Positions 27,089 through 35,468 of a stretch of DNA of 64,000 nt are shown one piece after another. How positions within the stretch are numbered: position 1 is the stretch's first letter; each line of letters starts with the position of its first letter. A model generated the notes under the pieces. It was given only the letters and a program-made list of their open reading frames with translations. It did no database searches and was not told the origin of the DNA. The stretch lies in NCBI RefSeq assembly GCF_008119785.1, contig NZ_VSFA01000016.1, positions 42,619 through 106,618 of the forward strand, read 5' to 3'. The translations under genes and the position numbers were made by a program. The DNA is from Micromonospora sp. MP36. Its GTDB lineage: Bacteria > Actinomycetota > Actinomycetes > Mycobacteriales > Micromonosporaceae.

Positions 27089-27364
27089 ATGCGGACGGTC
27101 AACTTCACTCAGCTTCGGCAGAATCTCGCCGCTGAGCTGGACAGTGTGATCGAGGACGCGGAGGAACTGGTGGTGACCCGCTCGGGTCACGAGCCGGTCG
27201 TGATCATTCCCCTTGCCGAATACCAGTCGATGAGGGAAACGGAGTACCTGCTCCGCAATCCGGCGAACGCCGCTGCGCTGCGCCGCTCGATCGCCGAGCT
27301 GGACCGAGGTGAGGGCGGGGAGCGGGATCTGGTCGACCCGGCCGACCTCGGGGATGCGGCGTGA
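27089..27364 (+). CDS. yefM: Antitoxin of the Phd/YefM family
   Basis: A 91-residue antitoxin: an N-terminal Phd/YefM fold (MRTVNFTQLRQNLAAELDSVIEDAEELVVTR, then PVVIIPLAEYQSMRETEYLL) and an acidic, flexible C-terminus (ELDRGEGGERDLVDPADLGDAA) that neutralises the toxin. ATG 27089 lies 5 bp after GAGGAGG. Its stop overlaps the toxin start by 4 bp (GTGA at 27361). It binds its own operator (27050-27067), by analogy with YefM. The pairing with a YoeB-type toxin makes the identification strong. Confidence 0.92.
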   Translation: MRTVNFTQLRQNLAAELDSVIEDAEELVVTRSGHEPVVIIPLAEYQSMRETEYLLRNPANAAALRRSIAELDRGEGGERDLVDPADLGDAA

Positions 27365-27615
27365 GGATCGTCTTCACCCCGACCGCGTGGTCGCAGTATC
27401 TGAGTCACACCGACCGCAAGCTGGTGAAGCGGATCAACGATCTGATCGCTGATTGCCTGCGCAACGGCTACGAGGGCATCGGCAAGCCCGAGCCGTTGCG
27501 GGGCGAGCTTTCGGGCTTCTGGTCGCGGCGGATCGACCGGGAGCACCGGCTCGTGTACCGGATCAGCAAGGACGACCTGGAGATCGTCGCCTGCCGTTAC
27601 CACTACAGCGACTGA
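27361..27615 (+). CDS. yoeB: mRNA interferase toxin YoeB/Txe family
   Basis: An 84-residue ribosome-dependent endoribonuclease of the RelE superfamily. Seen: residues equivalent to the E. coli YoeB catalytic set, namely Glu44 (GKPEPL), Arg63 (EHRLVYRI) and the C-terminal CRYHY with His81 and Tyr82, here followed by two extra residues (Ser-Asp). The GTG start at 27361 overlaps the antitoxin stop, so translation is coupled. All key residues are present, so the toxin looks functional. Usually acts in stress response or plasmid/region stabilisation; here it sits in a chromosomal accessory region. Confidence 0.92.
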   Translation: MRIVFTPTAWSQYLSHTDRKLVKRINDLIADCLRNGYEGIGKPEPLRGELSGFWSRRIDREHRLVYRISKDDLEIVACRYHYSD

Positions 27616-27711
27616 CCCGGTCGAACCTTCGCCGGCCCGCGCCTGTACCAGTGCACGAGAACGCTCGCCGCATTGCGGCCGTCGCCGCCGGCGCTGCTGA
27701 CCCCGCCCGGG

Positions 27712-27763
27712 TGTCGGACCGCACCGGTCGTCTCGCGACGCGAGTTGGCGGTGCGGTCCGACA
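27712..27763. terminator. Large nested inverted repeat after the aldo/keto reductase gene
   Basis: Perfect 15-bp arms (27712-27726 and 27749-27763), with an inner stem CTCGC/GCGAG in the loop. It lies 9 bp beyond the minus-strand reductase stop and 96 bp beyond yoeB, and so probably ends both. Confidence 0.75.
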
Positions 27764-27771
27764 GTCAGGGA

Positions 27772-28761
27772 TCAGCCCAGGGCCTGGTCGATCTCGGCCA
27801 GCTCCTCGGCGCTGAGGTTGAGGTTGTCCAGCGCGGCGACGTTCCCCTCCAACTGGGCCACGCTGCTCGCCCCGATGATGAGGCTGGTCATCCGCGGGTC
27901 GCGCAGCGCCCAGGCCAGCGCGAGCTGGGCCAGGGTCTGGCCCCGGCGTTCGGCGATCGCTGCGAGCCCCCGGATGGTCGCCATCCGCTCCTCGGTCAGG
28001 TCGCCCTCGTTGAGGAAGACGCTGGTCCGCACCCGGGAGTCGGCCGGGATCCCGCCTAGGTAGCGGTCGGTGAGCAGGCCCTGCGCCAGCGGGCTGTAGG
28101 CGATGCAGCCCGCCCCGACCTGCTCCAGCGTGTCCAGCAGCCCGTCCTCCTCGGTCCAGCGGTTGAACATCGAGTACGCCGGCTGGTTGATCAGTAGCGG
28201 CGTACCGAGGTCGCGCAGGATCGCGGCGGCGCGGGCGGTCTGCTCCGAGGTGTAGTTGGAGATGCCGACGTAGAGCGCCCTGCCGGAGCGGACGATGGCG
28301 TCCAGCGCGCCCATCGTCTCCTCCAGCGGCGTGTCCGGGTCGAACCGGTGGGAGTAGAAGATGTCCACGTAGTCGAGCCCCAGCCGGCGCAGGGACTGGT
28401 CCAGCGACGAGATCAGGTACTTGCGGGAGCCCCATTCGCCGTACGGGCCGGGCCACATCAGGTAGCCGGCCTTGCTGGAGATGACCAGCTCGTCCCGGTA
28501 CGGCTTGAGGTCGGTGGCGAGCAGCCGGCCGAAGTTCTCCTCGGCGGCGCCAGGTGGCGGGCCGTAGTTGTTGGCCAGGTCGAAGTGGGTGATGCCGAGG
28601 TCGAAGGCGCGTCGGACGATGTCCCGCTGCCGCTCGTACGGCCGGTCCGGGCCGAAGTTGTGCCACAGCCCGAGCGAGATGGCGGGCAGGCGCAGCCCGC
28701 TGCGCCCGCTGCGCCGGTAGGTCATCGAGTCGTAACGCGCATCAGCGGCGAGGTAGGTCAC
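27772..28761 (-). CDS. Aldo/keto reductase, YghZ/L-glyceraldehyde 3-phosphate reductase type
   Basis: A 329-residue NADPH-dependent (beta/alpha)8 reductase. Seen: catalytic Asp and Tyr in FDLANNYGPPPGAAEENFG, Lys in LVISSKAGY and His in IFYSHRFDPDTPLEETM. The NADP-binding end is TSLIIGASSVAQLEGNV. The GPPPGAAEE and LMWPGPYGEWGSRKYL segments are typical of YghZ/Gpr, which detoxify L-glyceraldehyde 3-phosphate or methylglyoxal. GTG 28761 gives the full N-terminus; an internal ATG 12 residues later (MTYRRSGRSGL) is also possible. It stands next to a GNAT gene in the same orientation. Confidence 0.9.
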   Translation of the reverse strand: MTYLAADARYDSMTYRRSGRSGLRLPAISLGLWHNFGPDRPYERQRDIVRRAFDLGITHFDLANNYGPPPGAAEENFGRLLATDLKPYRDELVISSKAGYLMWPGPYGEWGSRKYLISSLDQSLRRLGLDYVDIFYSHRFDPDTPLEETMGALDAIVRSGRALYVGISNYTSEQTARAAAILRDLGTPLLINQPAYSMFNRWTEEDGLLDTLEQVGAGCIAYSPLAQGLLTDRYLGGIPADSRVRTSVFLNEGDLTEERMATIRGLAAIAERRGQTLAQLALAWALRDPRMTSLIIGASSVAQLEGNVAALDNLNLSAEELAEIDQALG

Positions 28762-28800
28762 GGCCGTCGACCCTAGTCCTGGCGTCTGACGGGACCGGAG

Positions 28801-29253
28801 TCAGAGGTCGTAGCGCAGGCGGGGCAGGCTGCGACCGGTGGAGGGGGAGACCGCGGTGCCGGCGGGGACCGCGCCGACGTGCCGGTAGAACGGCTCGGCG
28901 CCCGGGTCCGCGTCGATCCACAGCGTACGGGCGCCGGCGGCGCGGGCCGCGGCCACGGCGTGGTCGAACAGCACCCGGCCGGCGCCGGTGCCGATCGCCG
29001 GTGGGTCGACGAAGAGCATGTCCAGCTCCAGTTCGGGCGGTGCGCCGCCGAGCACCACCAGCCCGACCGCCCGGCCGTCCCGTTCGGCCACCGCCACCTG
29101 TCGCGCGGCCACGTCCGCCGGGGTCAGCGTCAGTTCGCTGCGGCAGCGGGCCAGGAACTCGGCGTCGTAGCCCCAGTGGCCCTTGGAGCGCAGCGTCAGC
29201 TCGGTCAGCTCGGCCGCCTCGTCAGGGCGGGCGGGCCGGATGCGGAGATCCAC
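28801..29253 (-). CDS. GNAT family N-acetyltransferase
   Basis: A 150-residue protein with the GNAT fold: motif A near 75-105 (LELDMLFVDPPAIGTGAGRVLFDHAVAA split over beta4-alpha3, with the pyrophosphate loop PPAIGTGAG) and motif B (LWIDADPGAEPFYRHVGAVP). It transfers acetyl from acetyl-CoA to an unknown amine. GTG 29253 starts the frame (VDLRIRPARPDEAAELT). It lies 39 bp upstream of the aldo/keto reductase in the same orientation, so the two may share a transcript, and is divergent from the second reductase. Confidence 0.88.
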   Translation of the reverse strand: MDLRIRPARPDEAAELTELTLRSKGHWGYDAEFLARCRSELTLTPADVAARQVAVAERDGRAVGLVVLGGAPPELELDMLFVDPPAIGTGAGRVLFDHAVAAARAAGARTLWIDADPGAEPFYRHVGAVPAGTAVSPSTGRSLPRLRYDL

Positions 29254-29318
29254 CCGACCATTGTGCCGGGGCGCCGGAACGGGCGTGCGCTCCCGCTTGT
29301 CCGGGTAGCTTCGGTGCC

Positions 29319-30287
29319 ATGCGTTTCGTCCAGCTCGACACCCCCAAGCCGATCTCGAAGATCGGCCTCGGCACGTGGCAGTTCGGCTCGAAGGAGTGGG
29401 GCTACGGTGCCGACTACGAGCGTCGGGCGGCGGACATCGTCCGGCGGGCGCTCGACCTCGGGGTCACCCTCTTCGACACCGCCGAGCTCTACGGCTTCGG
29501 CCGCAGCGAGCGCATCCTCGGCGCGGCCCTTGGCGGGGACCGGGCCAAGGTCGTGGTGGCCAGCAAGATCTTCCCGGTGCTGCCGGTCGCCGCGGTGGTG
29601 CAGCAGCGCGCGGTCGCCTCCGCCGGCCGGCTCGGCGTCAGCTGCATCGACCTCTACCAGGTGCACCAGCCCAATCCCGTGGTCGCCGACACCACCGCCA
29701 TGCGGGGCATGCGCGCCCTGCAGGACGTCGGGCTGGTCGGCGAGGTCGGGGTCAGCAACTACCGCCTGCGCCGCTGGCAGGCGGCGGAGGCGGCGCTCGG
29801 CCGCCGGGTGCTGAGCAACCAGGTCCGCTACAGCATGGTCGACCGTGGCCCCGAGGAGGACCTGATCCCGTACGCGGAGCAGGCCGGCCGGATCGTCATC
29901 GCGTACAGCCCGCTCGCCCAGGGCTTCCTCTCCGGGCGGTACGACGCGAGGAACCTGCCCAGCGGGGCGGTCCGCCGGGCCAACCCGTACTTCCTGCCGG
30001 AGAACCTGGAACGCGGCACCGCGCTGATCGCCACGCTGCGCGAGGTGGCCGCCGCACACGACGCCACCCCCAGTCAGATCGCCCTGGCGTACGTGCTGCG
30101 CCACCCGAACGTGGTGGCCATCCCCGGCGCCTCCGGCGTCGAGCAGTTGGAGCGCAACGCGGCCGCCGCCGAGATCGACCTGACCGACGGCGAGTACGCC
30201 GCCCTGGCCACCGCCGCCCGGCAGTTCCGGCCGGTCACCGGCCTGGCCGCCGTACCCAAGCTGATCCGCGCCCGGACCAGGAAGTGA
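29319..30287 (+). CDS. Aldo/keto reductase
   Basis: A 322-residue oxidoreductase of the AKR superfamily. Seen: GLGTWQFGSKEWGYGADY, FDTAELYGFGRSERILG with the catalytic Asp and Tyr, VVASKIFP with Lys, and DLYQVHQPNP with His. The C-terminal cofactor region is VVAIPGASGVEQLERNA. ATG 29319 is preceded by TAGCTT (29306-29311), which places +1 about one base before the ATG, so the mRNA is probably leaderless. It is followed 5 bp later by a hemerythrin gene, suggesting a two-gene unit for redox stress. The substrate is unknown. Confidence 0.9.
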   Translation: MRFVQLDTPKPISKIGLGTWQFGSKEWGYGADYERRAADIVRRALDLGVTLFDTAELYGFGRSERILGAALGGDRAKVVVASKIFPVLPVAAVVQQRAVASAGRLGVSCIDLYQVHQPNPVVADTTAMRGMRALQDVGLVGEVGVSNYRLRRWQAAEAALGRRVLSNQVRYSMVDRGPEEDLIPYAEQAGRIVIAYSPLAQGFLSGRYDARNLPSGAVRRANPYFLPENLERGTALIATLREVAAAHDATPSQIALAYVLRHPNVVAIPGASGVEQLERNAAAAEIDLTDGEYAALATAARQFRPVTGLAAVPKLIRARTRK

Positions 30288-30292
30288 GCATC

Positions 30293-30790
30293 ATGGACGA
30301 CATCACCGCACTCATCCTCGACGACCACGCCGCCTTCCGGCGCGGCTTCGCCCGGCTCGACGACGCCCGCGATCCGACCGAGCTGCTGGCGATCTGGGAG
30401 GCGCTTGCCCTGCATCTGGACATCCACGCCGAGGCGGAGGAGGCCATCCTCTACCCGCACCTGGTCAAGCACGGCGACGACGGCGAGGACGAGACCGAGG
30501 ACGCCATCGGCGACCACAACAAGATCCGCGACGCGATCGCCGAGTCGAAGCGCCACGAGGTCGGCTCGGACCCCTGGTGGCGCGCGGTGTGGACGGCCCG
30601 CCGGGAGAACAGCGAGCACCTGGCCGAGGAGGAGGACGAGGCGCTGCCCGACTTCCGGCGGCACGCCGGCGTGGATCTGCGCGCCGAGCTGGGGGCGCGC
30701 TGGCTGCGGTTCTACGGCGAGCACAAGAACGGCCGGAATCTGCCGTTCCTGGACAAGGACCCGGAGAAGTACGTGCAGCAGCACCGCTGA
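30293..30790 (+). CDS. Hemerythrin domain-containing protein
   Basis: A 165-residue four-helix-bundle protein that should bind a di-iron site. Ligand candidates: LDDHAAFRRGF, LHLDIHAEAEEAILYPHL, IGDHNKIRDAI and NSEHLAEEEDEALPDF. Single-domain bacterial hemerythrins bind O2, NO or peroxide, or store iron. ATG 30293 lies 5 bp after the aldo/keto reductase stop with a purine-rich site (AGGAAG), so the pair is an operon. The C-terminal tail (FLDKDPEKYVQQHR) is outside the core fold. Family secure, physiological role inferred. Confidence 0.9.
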   Translation: MDDITALILDDHAAFRRGFARLDDARDPTELLAIWEALALHLDIHAEAEEAILYPHLVKHGDDGEDETEDAIGDHNKIRDAIAESKRHEVGSDPWWRAVWTARRENSEHLAEEEDEALPDFRRHAGVDLRAELGARWLRFYGEHKNGRNLPFLDKDPEKYVQQHR

Positions 30791-30841
30791 CCGGTGACGA
30801 TCTCCCCACCGTGGGGGAGTCGGTGGGGTGGGCCGGGGCGC

Positions 30842-30847
30842 GACAAT
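30842..30847 (+). promoter_or_regulatory. -10 element of the first two-component operon
   Basis: GACAAT at 30842-30847 puts +1 exactly on the GTG at 30854, so this is a leaderless histidine-kinase mRNA. No good -35 is visible. Confidence 0.45.
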
Positions 30848-30853
30848 GGGTGG

Positions 30854-32101
30854 GTGAGTCTCCGGGGGGTGCTGGGGCCGCTGGTGCGCGGGAGCACCTG
30901 GCGGCGGGCCGTGTTTCTGCTGCTCGGTGGGGTGCTCGCGCTGCCGTACGCGTTGCTCGCGGCGGCTTTCGCCCAGATGCTGGCCAACGACGACGTGCCC
31001 CGGCCGGCGGTCTTCGGGCTGCTGCTGGTGGCTGTGGTGCTGGCGGCGGTGCCGGTGTTCCTCGCCGGCAGCCGGGCCCTGGAGATCGCCGCCGCCCGGG
31101 CGCTGCTCGCGGTCGACCTGCCGGACCCGGCGGCGGGTCACCGGCTCGACCGGGAGACCCGGGTACGCGCCGCGCTGTGGATCGCCCTGCACCTGCTCAC
31201 CGGTGGCCTGGTGCTGTTCGCGGCGATCAGCGCCCTGCCGATGGCGTTGGTCTTCCTGGCCGGTCCGATCGGCCTGGACGCGGGCGCCGCCCAGGCCGGC
31301 GGGTTCGGGCCGCTGATCGGGAACCCGTTCGGGGCGACGTTGACCGGGGTGGTGCTGCTGGTCGGGCTCGGCTACGCGGTGGCCGGGCTGGGGGCGCTCG
31401 CCGCGTCGATGGCGCCGGTGCTGCTCGGTCCGTCCCAGGGTGAGCGGATCGCCGCGCTGGAGGCCCGGGCCGCCCGGCTGGCCGAGCGGAACCGGCTGGC
31501 CCGGGAGCTGCACGACTCGGTCGGGCACGCGCTGACCGTGGCCACCCTTCAGGCCGGGGCCGCCCGCGAGTTGCTCGACGCCGACCCGGAGTTCACCCGG
31601 CGGGCGCTGCGCGCCATCGAGGAGACCAGCCGGCACGCGATGGACGACCTGGACCACGTGCTCGGGCTGCTGCGGGAGAGCGAGGGCGGGTCGACCCGGG
31701 CGTCCACCGCGCCGCAGCCCACCCTGGCGCGGCTGGACCGGCTGGTCGCCGACACCCGGGCCGCCGGCCTGGCCGTGGAGTCGCGGGTCAGCGGGGCGGT
31801 CGGGGAGTTGCCCGCGGCGGTGTCCCGGGAGGGCTACCGGATCGTGCAGGAGGGGCTGACCAACGCGGCCCGGCACGGCCGCGGGCCGGTGACGCTGTGG
31901 GTGGACGTACCAAGGGACGGTTTGGAGATCGAGCTGGTCAACGGCCTGCGTGGCGCCGCGGGGGCGGGGCGCGGCGGTCGTGGCCTGGCCGGCATGCGGG
32001 AGCGGGTGCTGCTGCTCGGCGGGCGGCTCACCGCCGGCCCGGAGGGCGACCGGTGGCGGGTGCGGGCCTCGTTGCCGGTGCCGAGGGGGGAGATCGGTTG
32101 A
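30854..32101 (+). CDS. NarL-type sensor histidine kinase
   Basis: A 415-residue membrane kinase: about four to five membrane segments (20-45, 55-72, 108-135, 160-190), a short coiled coil, a HisKA_3 dimerisation domain with phospho-acceptor His220 (ARELHDSVGHALT), and an HATPase_c domain ending GGRGLAGMRERVLLLGG. The input domain is a multi-pass sensor with no large extracellular loop, so it probably senses membrane or cell-envelope state. GTG 30854 coincides with the predicted transcription start. It is coupled to its response regulator by a 4-bp overlap (TTGA at 32098). Confidence 0.9.
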   Translation: MSLRGVLGPLVRGSTWRRAVFLLLGGVLALPYALLAAAFAQMLANDDVPRPAVFGLLLVAVVLAAVPVFLAGSRALEIAAARALLAVDLPDPAAGHRLDRETRVRAALWIALHLLTGGLVLFAAISALPMALVFLAGPIGLDAGAAQAGGFGPLIGNPFGATLTGVVLLVGLGYAVAGLGALAASMAPVLLGPSQGERIAALEARAARLAERNRLARELHDSVGHALTVATLQAGAARELLDADPEFTRRALRAIEETSRHAMDDLDHVLGLLRESEGGSTRASTAPQPTLARLDRLVADTRAAGLAVESRVSGAVGELPAAVSREGYRIVQEGLTNAARHGRGPVTLWVDVPRDGLEIELVNGLRGAAGAGRGGRGLAGMRERVLLLGGRLTAGPEGDRWRVRASLPVPRGEIG

Positions 32102-32748
32102 CCATCGACGTGCTGATCGTCGACGACGACGAGTTGGTCCGGGTGGGGCTGCGGGCGATCGTGGACGCCCAGCCCGACCTGCGGGTGGTCGGCGAGGCGA
32201 CGGACGGCGCGGAGGTGCCGCCGCTGGTGGCGAAGCTGCGCCCCCGGGTGGTGCTGATGGACGTCCGGATGCCCGCCATCGACGGCATCCAGGCGACGCG
32301 ACGGCTGCTCGCCACCTCCGCCGATCCGCCGCGCGTCCTGGTGATCACCACGTTCGCCAACGACGAGTACGTCTACGACGCGCTGCGGGCCGGGGCGAGC
32401 GGCTTCCTGCTCAAGCGGGCCCGGCCGAGCGAGGTGGTGGAGGCGATCCGGGTGGTGGCGGCCGGTGAGTCGCTGCTCTTCCCGGCGGCGATCCGGCAGC
32501 TCGTCGGGGCGTACGGGGGTCGGGGCGGGGACGGGCTGCGGTCGGCGCGGCTGACCGACCGGGAGGCCGAGGTGCTGCGGCTGATGGCCACCGGGCTGTC
32601 CAACACCGAGATTGCCGAGCGGCTGGTGGTCGGGGTGGAGACGGTGAAGACGCACGTCGGCAACGTGCTGACCAAGCTTCGGGTACGGGACCGTACGCAG
32701 GCGGTGATCGCCGCGTACGAGTCGGGCTTCGTGGTGCCCACCGGCTGA
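32098..32748 (+). CDS. NarL/LuxR-type response regulator
   Basis: A 216-residue regulator: receiver domain (1-120) with acidic pocket VDDDE and phospho-acceptor Asp55 (VVLMDVRMP), then a LuxR helix-turn-helix (LTDREAEVLRLMATGLSNTEIAE, about 148-170). The start is TTG 32098, overlapping the kinase stop and preceded by GGGGGGAG, which decides the start. It partners the kinase encoded just upstream. The target may be the membrane protein gene that follows 73 bp later. Identification secure, regulon unknown. Confidence 0.92.
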   Translation: MTIDVLIVDDDELVRVGLRAIVDAQPDLRVVGEATDGAEVPPLVAKLRPRVVLMDVRMPAIDGIQATRRLLATSADPPRVLVITTFANDEYVYDALRAGASGFLLKRARPSEVVEAIRVVAAGESLLFPAAIRQLVGAYGGRGGDGLRSARLTDREAEVLRLMATGLSNTEIAERLVVGVETVKTHVGNVLTKLRVRDRTQAVIAAYESGFVVPTG

Positions 32749-32821
32749 GTCCCTCGGGCGGGGGAGCGGGTTCCCCGCCGCACGGGAGGAGCGGGGTGTC
32801 CGGCCGGCCGAGGCTGGAGTC

Positions 32822-33922
32822 ATGACGACGATCACCGACTCTCCACCCCGCCGGGCCGTCGGGACGCGGCTGCGCCTGGCCGCCCCGCTCGCCGCCGCCT
32901 GGCTCGGCGGTTGGGGCCTGCTCGCCCTGCTGTCGGCGCTGACCGGCACCGGGTACCCGTTCGGCGCCAACGATCCGCACGGCGGCGCGACGAGCGTGCT
33001 CCGGCTGGTCCCGGTCCGCCTCGGCGCCCCGCTGTTCGCCGGGGTGCTGCTGCTCGCGGCGGTCGCGGCGCTGCTGATGAGCCGGACCGACCGGGTGCGC
33101 GGTCTGCCCCGGGCGCTGCTGCTCGGCTACGGCTGGACGGTCGCCTTCGGGCTGGCGGTGGTGGTGCCGGACGCCAGGGTGCTGATCATCTTGGGCTACC
33201 TGCCGATGCTGATCATCGGCGCGCCGTTCGGCTGGCCACCGGTCGACTACGCCGACATCTTCGACTGGCCGCTGCTGGCCCGGTGCGGCGCGCTGCTCGG
33301 CGGCCTCCTGCTGGCCGGGGCGGTGCTGGTGTGGCAGCGGCGCACCGTCGGGGCCTGCGCGGCCTGCGGCCGGGGCGACGACGAGCGGGGCTGGACGTCA
33401 CCCGCGGCGGCCGCCCGCTGGGGCCGGTGGGCCGCCTACGCCGCCGCGGCCATCCCGCTCTGCTACGCGGTCACCCGGCTCGCCTGGGCGGCCGGCATCC
33501 CGCTGGGCATCTCCGGTGACTTCCTGCGGGAGTTGCGGGAGTCCGGGGCGGTCTGGGCCGGTGCCGGCCTCGGCGCGTTCGCCACCGTCGGCGCGATCCT
33601 CACCCTGGGGCTGGTCCGGCCCTGGGGTGAGCGGTTCCCCCGGTGGATGGTGGGGCTGGCCGGCCGGCGGGTGCCGATCACGCTCGCGGTCGTACCGGCG
33701 ACGCTGGTCGCCCTGTCGGTGACCGCGGCCACCCTCGGGCTGATGAGCAGCCCCGCTTTCTGGCAGATGGGAGAAGTCAGCCTCGCCACCGCCCCGATGC
33801 TGCTCTGGCCGTTGTGGGGGCCGGCGCTCGGGGCGGCGACCGTCGCGTACCACCTGCGCCGGCGGGGTGCGTGTGCCCGCTGCCGGCGGCCCTGGCCCGG
33901 TCCGGTGCCACGGGGCCGGTGA
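32822..33922 (+). CDS. Multi-pass membrane protein with two CxxC pairs
   Basis: A 366-residue protein from ATG 32822 with about eight membrane segments (for example LAAPLAAAWLGGWGLLALL, LGAPLFAGVLLLAAVAALLM, VLIILGYLPMLIIGAPF and IPITLAVV-type stretches). Two CxxC pairs face the same side: CAACGRGD in a mid loop (about 178-185) and CARCRRPW at the C-terminus. They could form a split zinc site. It follows a two-component operon, which may regulate it. No transporter family is recognised; function unknown. Confidence 0.72.
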   Translation: MTTITDSPPRRAVGTRLRLAAPLAAAWLGGWGLLALLSALTGTGYPFGANDPHGGATSVLRLVPVRLGAPLFAGVLLLAAVAALLMSRTDRVRGLPRALLLGYGWTVAFGLAVVVPDARVLIILGYLPMLIIGAPFGWPPVDYADIFDWPLLARCGALLGGLLLAGAVLVWQRRTVGACAACGRGDDERGWTSPAAAARWGRWAAYAAAAIPLCYAVTRLAWAAGIPLGISGDFLRELRESGAVWAGAGLGAFATVGAILTLGLVRPWGERFPRWMVGLAGRRVPITLAVVPATLVALSVTAATLGLMSSPAFWQMGEVSLATAPMLLWPLWGPALGAATVAYHLRRRGACARCRRPWPGPVPRGR

Positions 33923-33987
33923 CCGGCCGCGATCATCGTGCCGGAGAACGGGGCGCATCGTCACCCGGCCGCGCTAGCGTGGTTCGG

Positions 33988-35466
33988 GTGACTGCGCCAA
34001 AACAGGTTTCCCCGGTCCCGCCCGCCGACCTGCCCGACACCCTCGGCGCGCTGCGGGCGTCCGGCCACCGCTACCGCACGGTCAAGCAGGAGATCCGCGA
34101 CAACCTCCTCGCCCGGATGCGCGCCGGCGAGGAGCGCTTCCCCGGCATCGTCGGCTACCAGGACACGGTGCTGCCGGAGGTCGAGCGGGCCCTGCTCGCC
34201 GGCCACGACATGGTGCTGCTCGGTGAGCGGGGCCAGGGCAAGACCCGACTGATCCGTTCGCTCGGCGCGCTGCTCGACGAGTGGACCCCGGTCATCCCGG
34301 GCTCGGTGCTCAACGAGCACCCGATGCACCCGCTCACCCCCGCCTCTCGCGCCCTCGTCGCCGAGCGCGGCGACGAGTTGCCGATCGGCTGGCTGCACCG
34401 CTCGATGCGGTACGGCGAGAAGCTGGCCACGCCGGACACCAGCGTCGGTGACCTGATCGGCGACGTCGACCCGATCCGGATCGCCCAGGGGCGTACGCTC
34501 GGCGACCCGGAGACCATCCACTTCGGACTGGTGCCGCGTACCAACCGGGGCATCTTCGCCGTCAACGAGCTGCCCGACCTGGCCGAGCGGATCCAGGTGG
34601 CGCTGCTGAACGTGTTGGAGGAGCGGGACATCCAGGTCCGCGGCTACCAGCTGCGCCTGCCGCTCGACCTGCTCCTGGTGGCGAGCGCCAACCCGGAGGA
34701 CTACACCAACCGAGGCCGGATCATCAGCCCGCTGAAGGACCGGTTCGGCGCGGAGATCCGCACCCACTACCCGGCTGACCTGGAGCTGGAGCTGGCGCTG
34801 ATCCGGCAGGAGGCCGACCTGGTCGCCGAGGTGCCGGAGCACGTGCTGGAGGTGCTCGCCCGGTTCGCCCGCGCGGTGCGGGAGTCGCCGTCGGTGGATC
34901 CGCGCTCCGGCGTGTCCGCCCGGTTCGCCATCGCCGCCGCGGAGACCGTCGCGGCGGCCGCGCTGCGCCGCGCCGGCCTGCTCGCCGCTCCGGCGGCCGA
35001 CGGCGCCGCGCCCGGTGCCGGTGACTCCGTGGTACGCCCCGAAGCGCCGGTGGCCCGGGTCGGCGACGCGGTCTCGGTGACCTCCACCCTGCGCGGCAAG
35101 GTCGAGTTCGAGAGCGGCGAGGAGGGGCGGGAGATCGAGATCCTGGCCCACCTGCTGCGTACCGCCACTGCGGAGACGTTCCGGGCCCGGCTGGCCGGGC
35201 TGGACCTGTCCGGGTTCACCGCGCTGGTCGCCGAGGGCGGGGTGATCGAGACCGGCGAGCTGGTCTCCTCCGCCGAGCTGCTGCGCCAGGTCGGCACCGT
35301 GCCCGGGCTGGCCAAGGTGCTCGACCGGCTCGGCCTGGGCGACGCGCCGAGCCCCGAGGAGGCCGCCGCCGGGATCGAGTTCGCGCTGGAGGGGCTGCAC
35401 CTGACCCGCCGGCTGGGCAAGGACGTCACCGACTCCGGGCGCACCGTCTACGGCGGCCGGGGCTGA
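33988..35466 (+). CDS. MoxR/ChlI-like AAA+ ATPase (Rv0958-type)
   Basis: A 492-residue AAA+ protein related to the magnesium-chelatase I subunit and to M. tuberculosis Rv0958. Seen: Walker A GERGQGKT (79-86); Walker B GIFAVNEL, where Asn193 replaces the usual Asp before Glu194; sensor 1 VASANPEDYTNRGRI; and SPLKDRFGAEIRTHYP. These ATPases work with VWA-domain partners as metal-insertion or protein-remodelling machines. The very next gene, 2 bp later, encodes such a partner. GTG 33988 lies one base after the predicted +1 from TAGCGT (33975-33980), which suggests a leaderless mRNA. The chelatase role itself is unlikely without BchH. Confidence 0.88.
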   Translation: MTAPKQVSPVPPADLPDTLGALRASGHRYRTVKQEIRDNLLARMRAGEERFPGIVGYQDTVLPEVERALLAGHDMVLLGERGQGKTRLIRSLGALLDEWTPVIPGSVLNEHPMHPLTPASRALVAERGDELPIGWLHRSMRYGEKLATPDTSVGDLIGDVDPIRIAQGRTLGDPETIHFGLVPRTNRGIFAVNELPDLAERIQVALLNVLEERDIQVRGYQLRLPLDLLLVASANPEDYTNRGRIISPLKDRFGAEIRTHYPADLELELALIRQEADLVAEVPEHVLEVLARFARAVRESPSVDPRSGVSARFAIAAAETVAAAALRRAGLLAAPAADGAAPGAGDSVVRPEAPVARVGDAVSVTSTLRGKVEFESGEEGREIEILAHLLRTATAETFRARLAGLDLSGFTALVAEGGVIETGELVSSAELLRQVGTVPGLAKVLDRLGLGDAPSPEEAAAGIEFALEGLHLTRRLGKDVTDSGRTVYGGRG

Positions 35467-35468
35467 GC

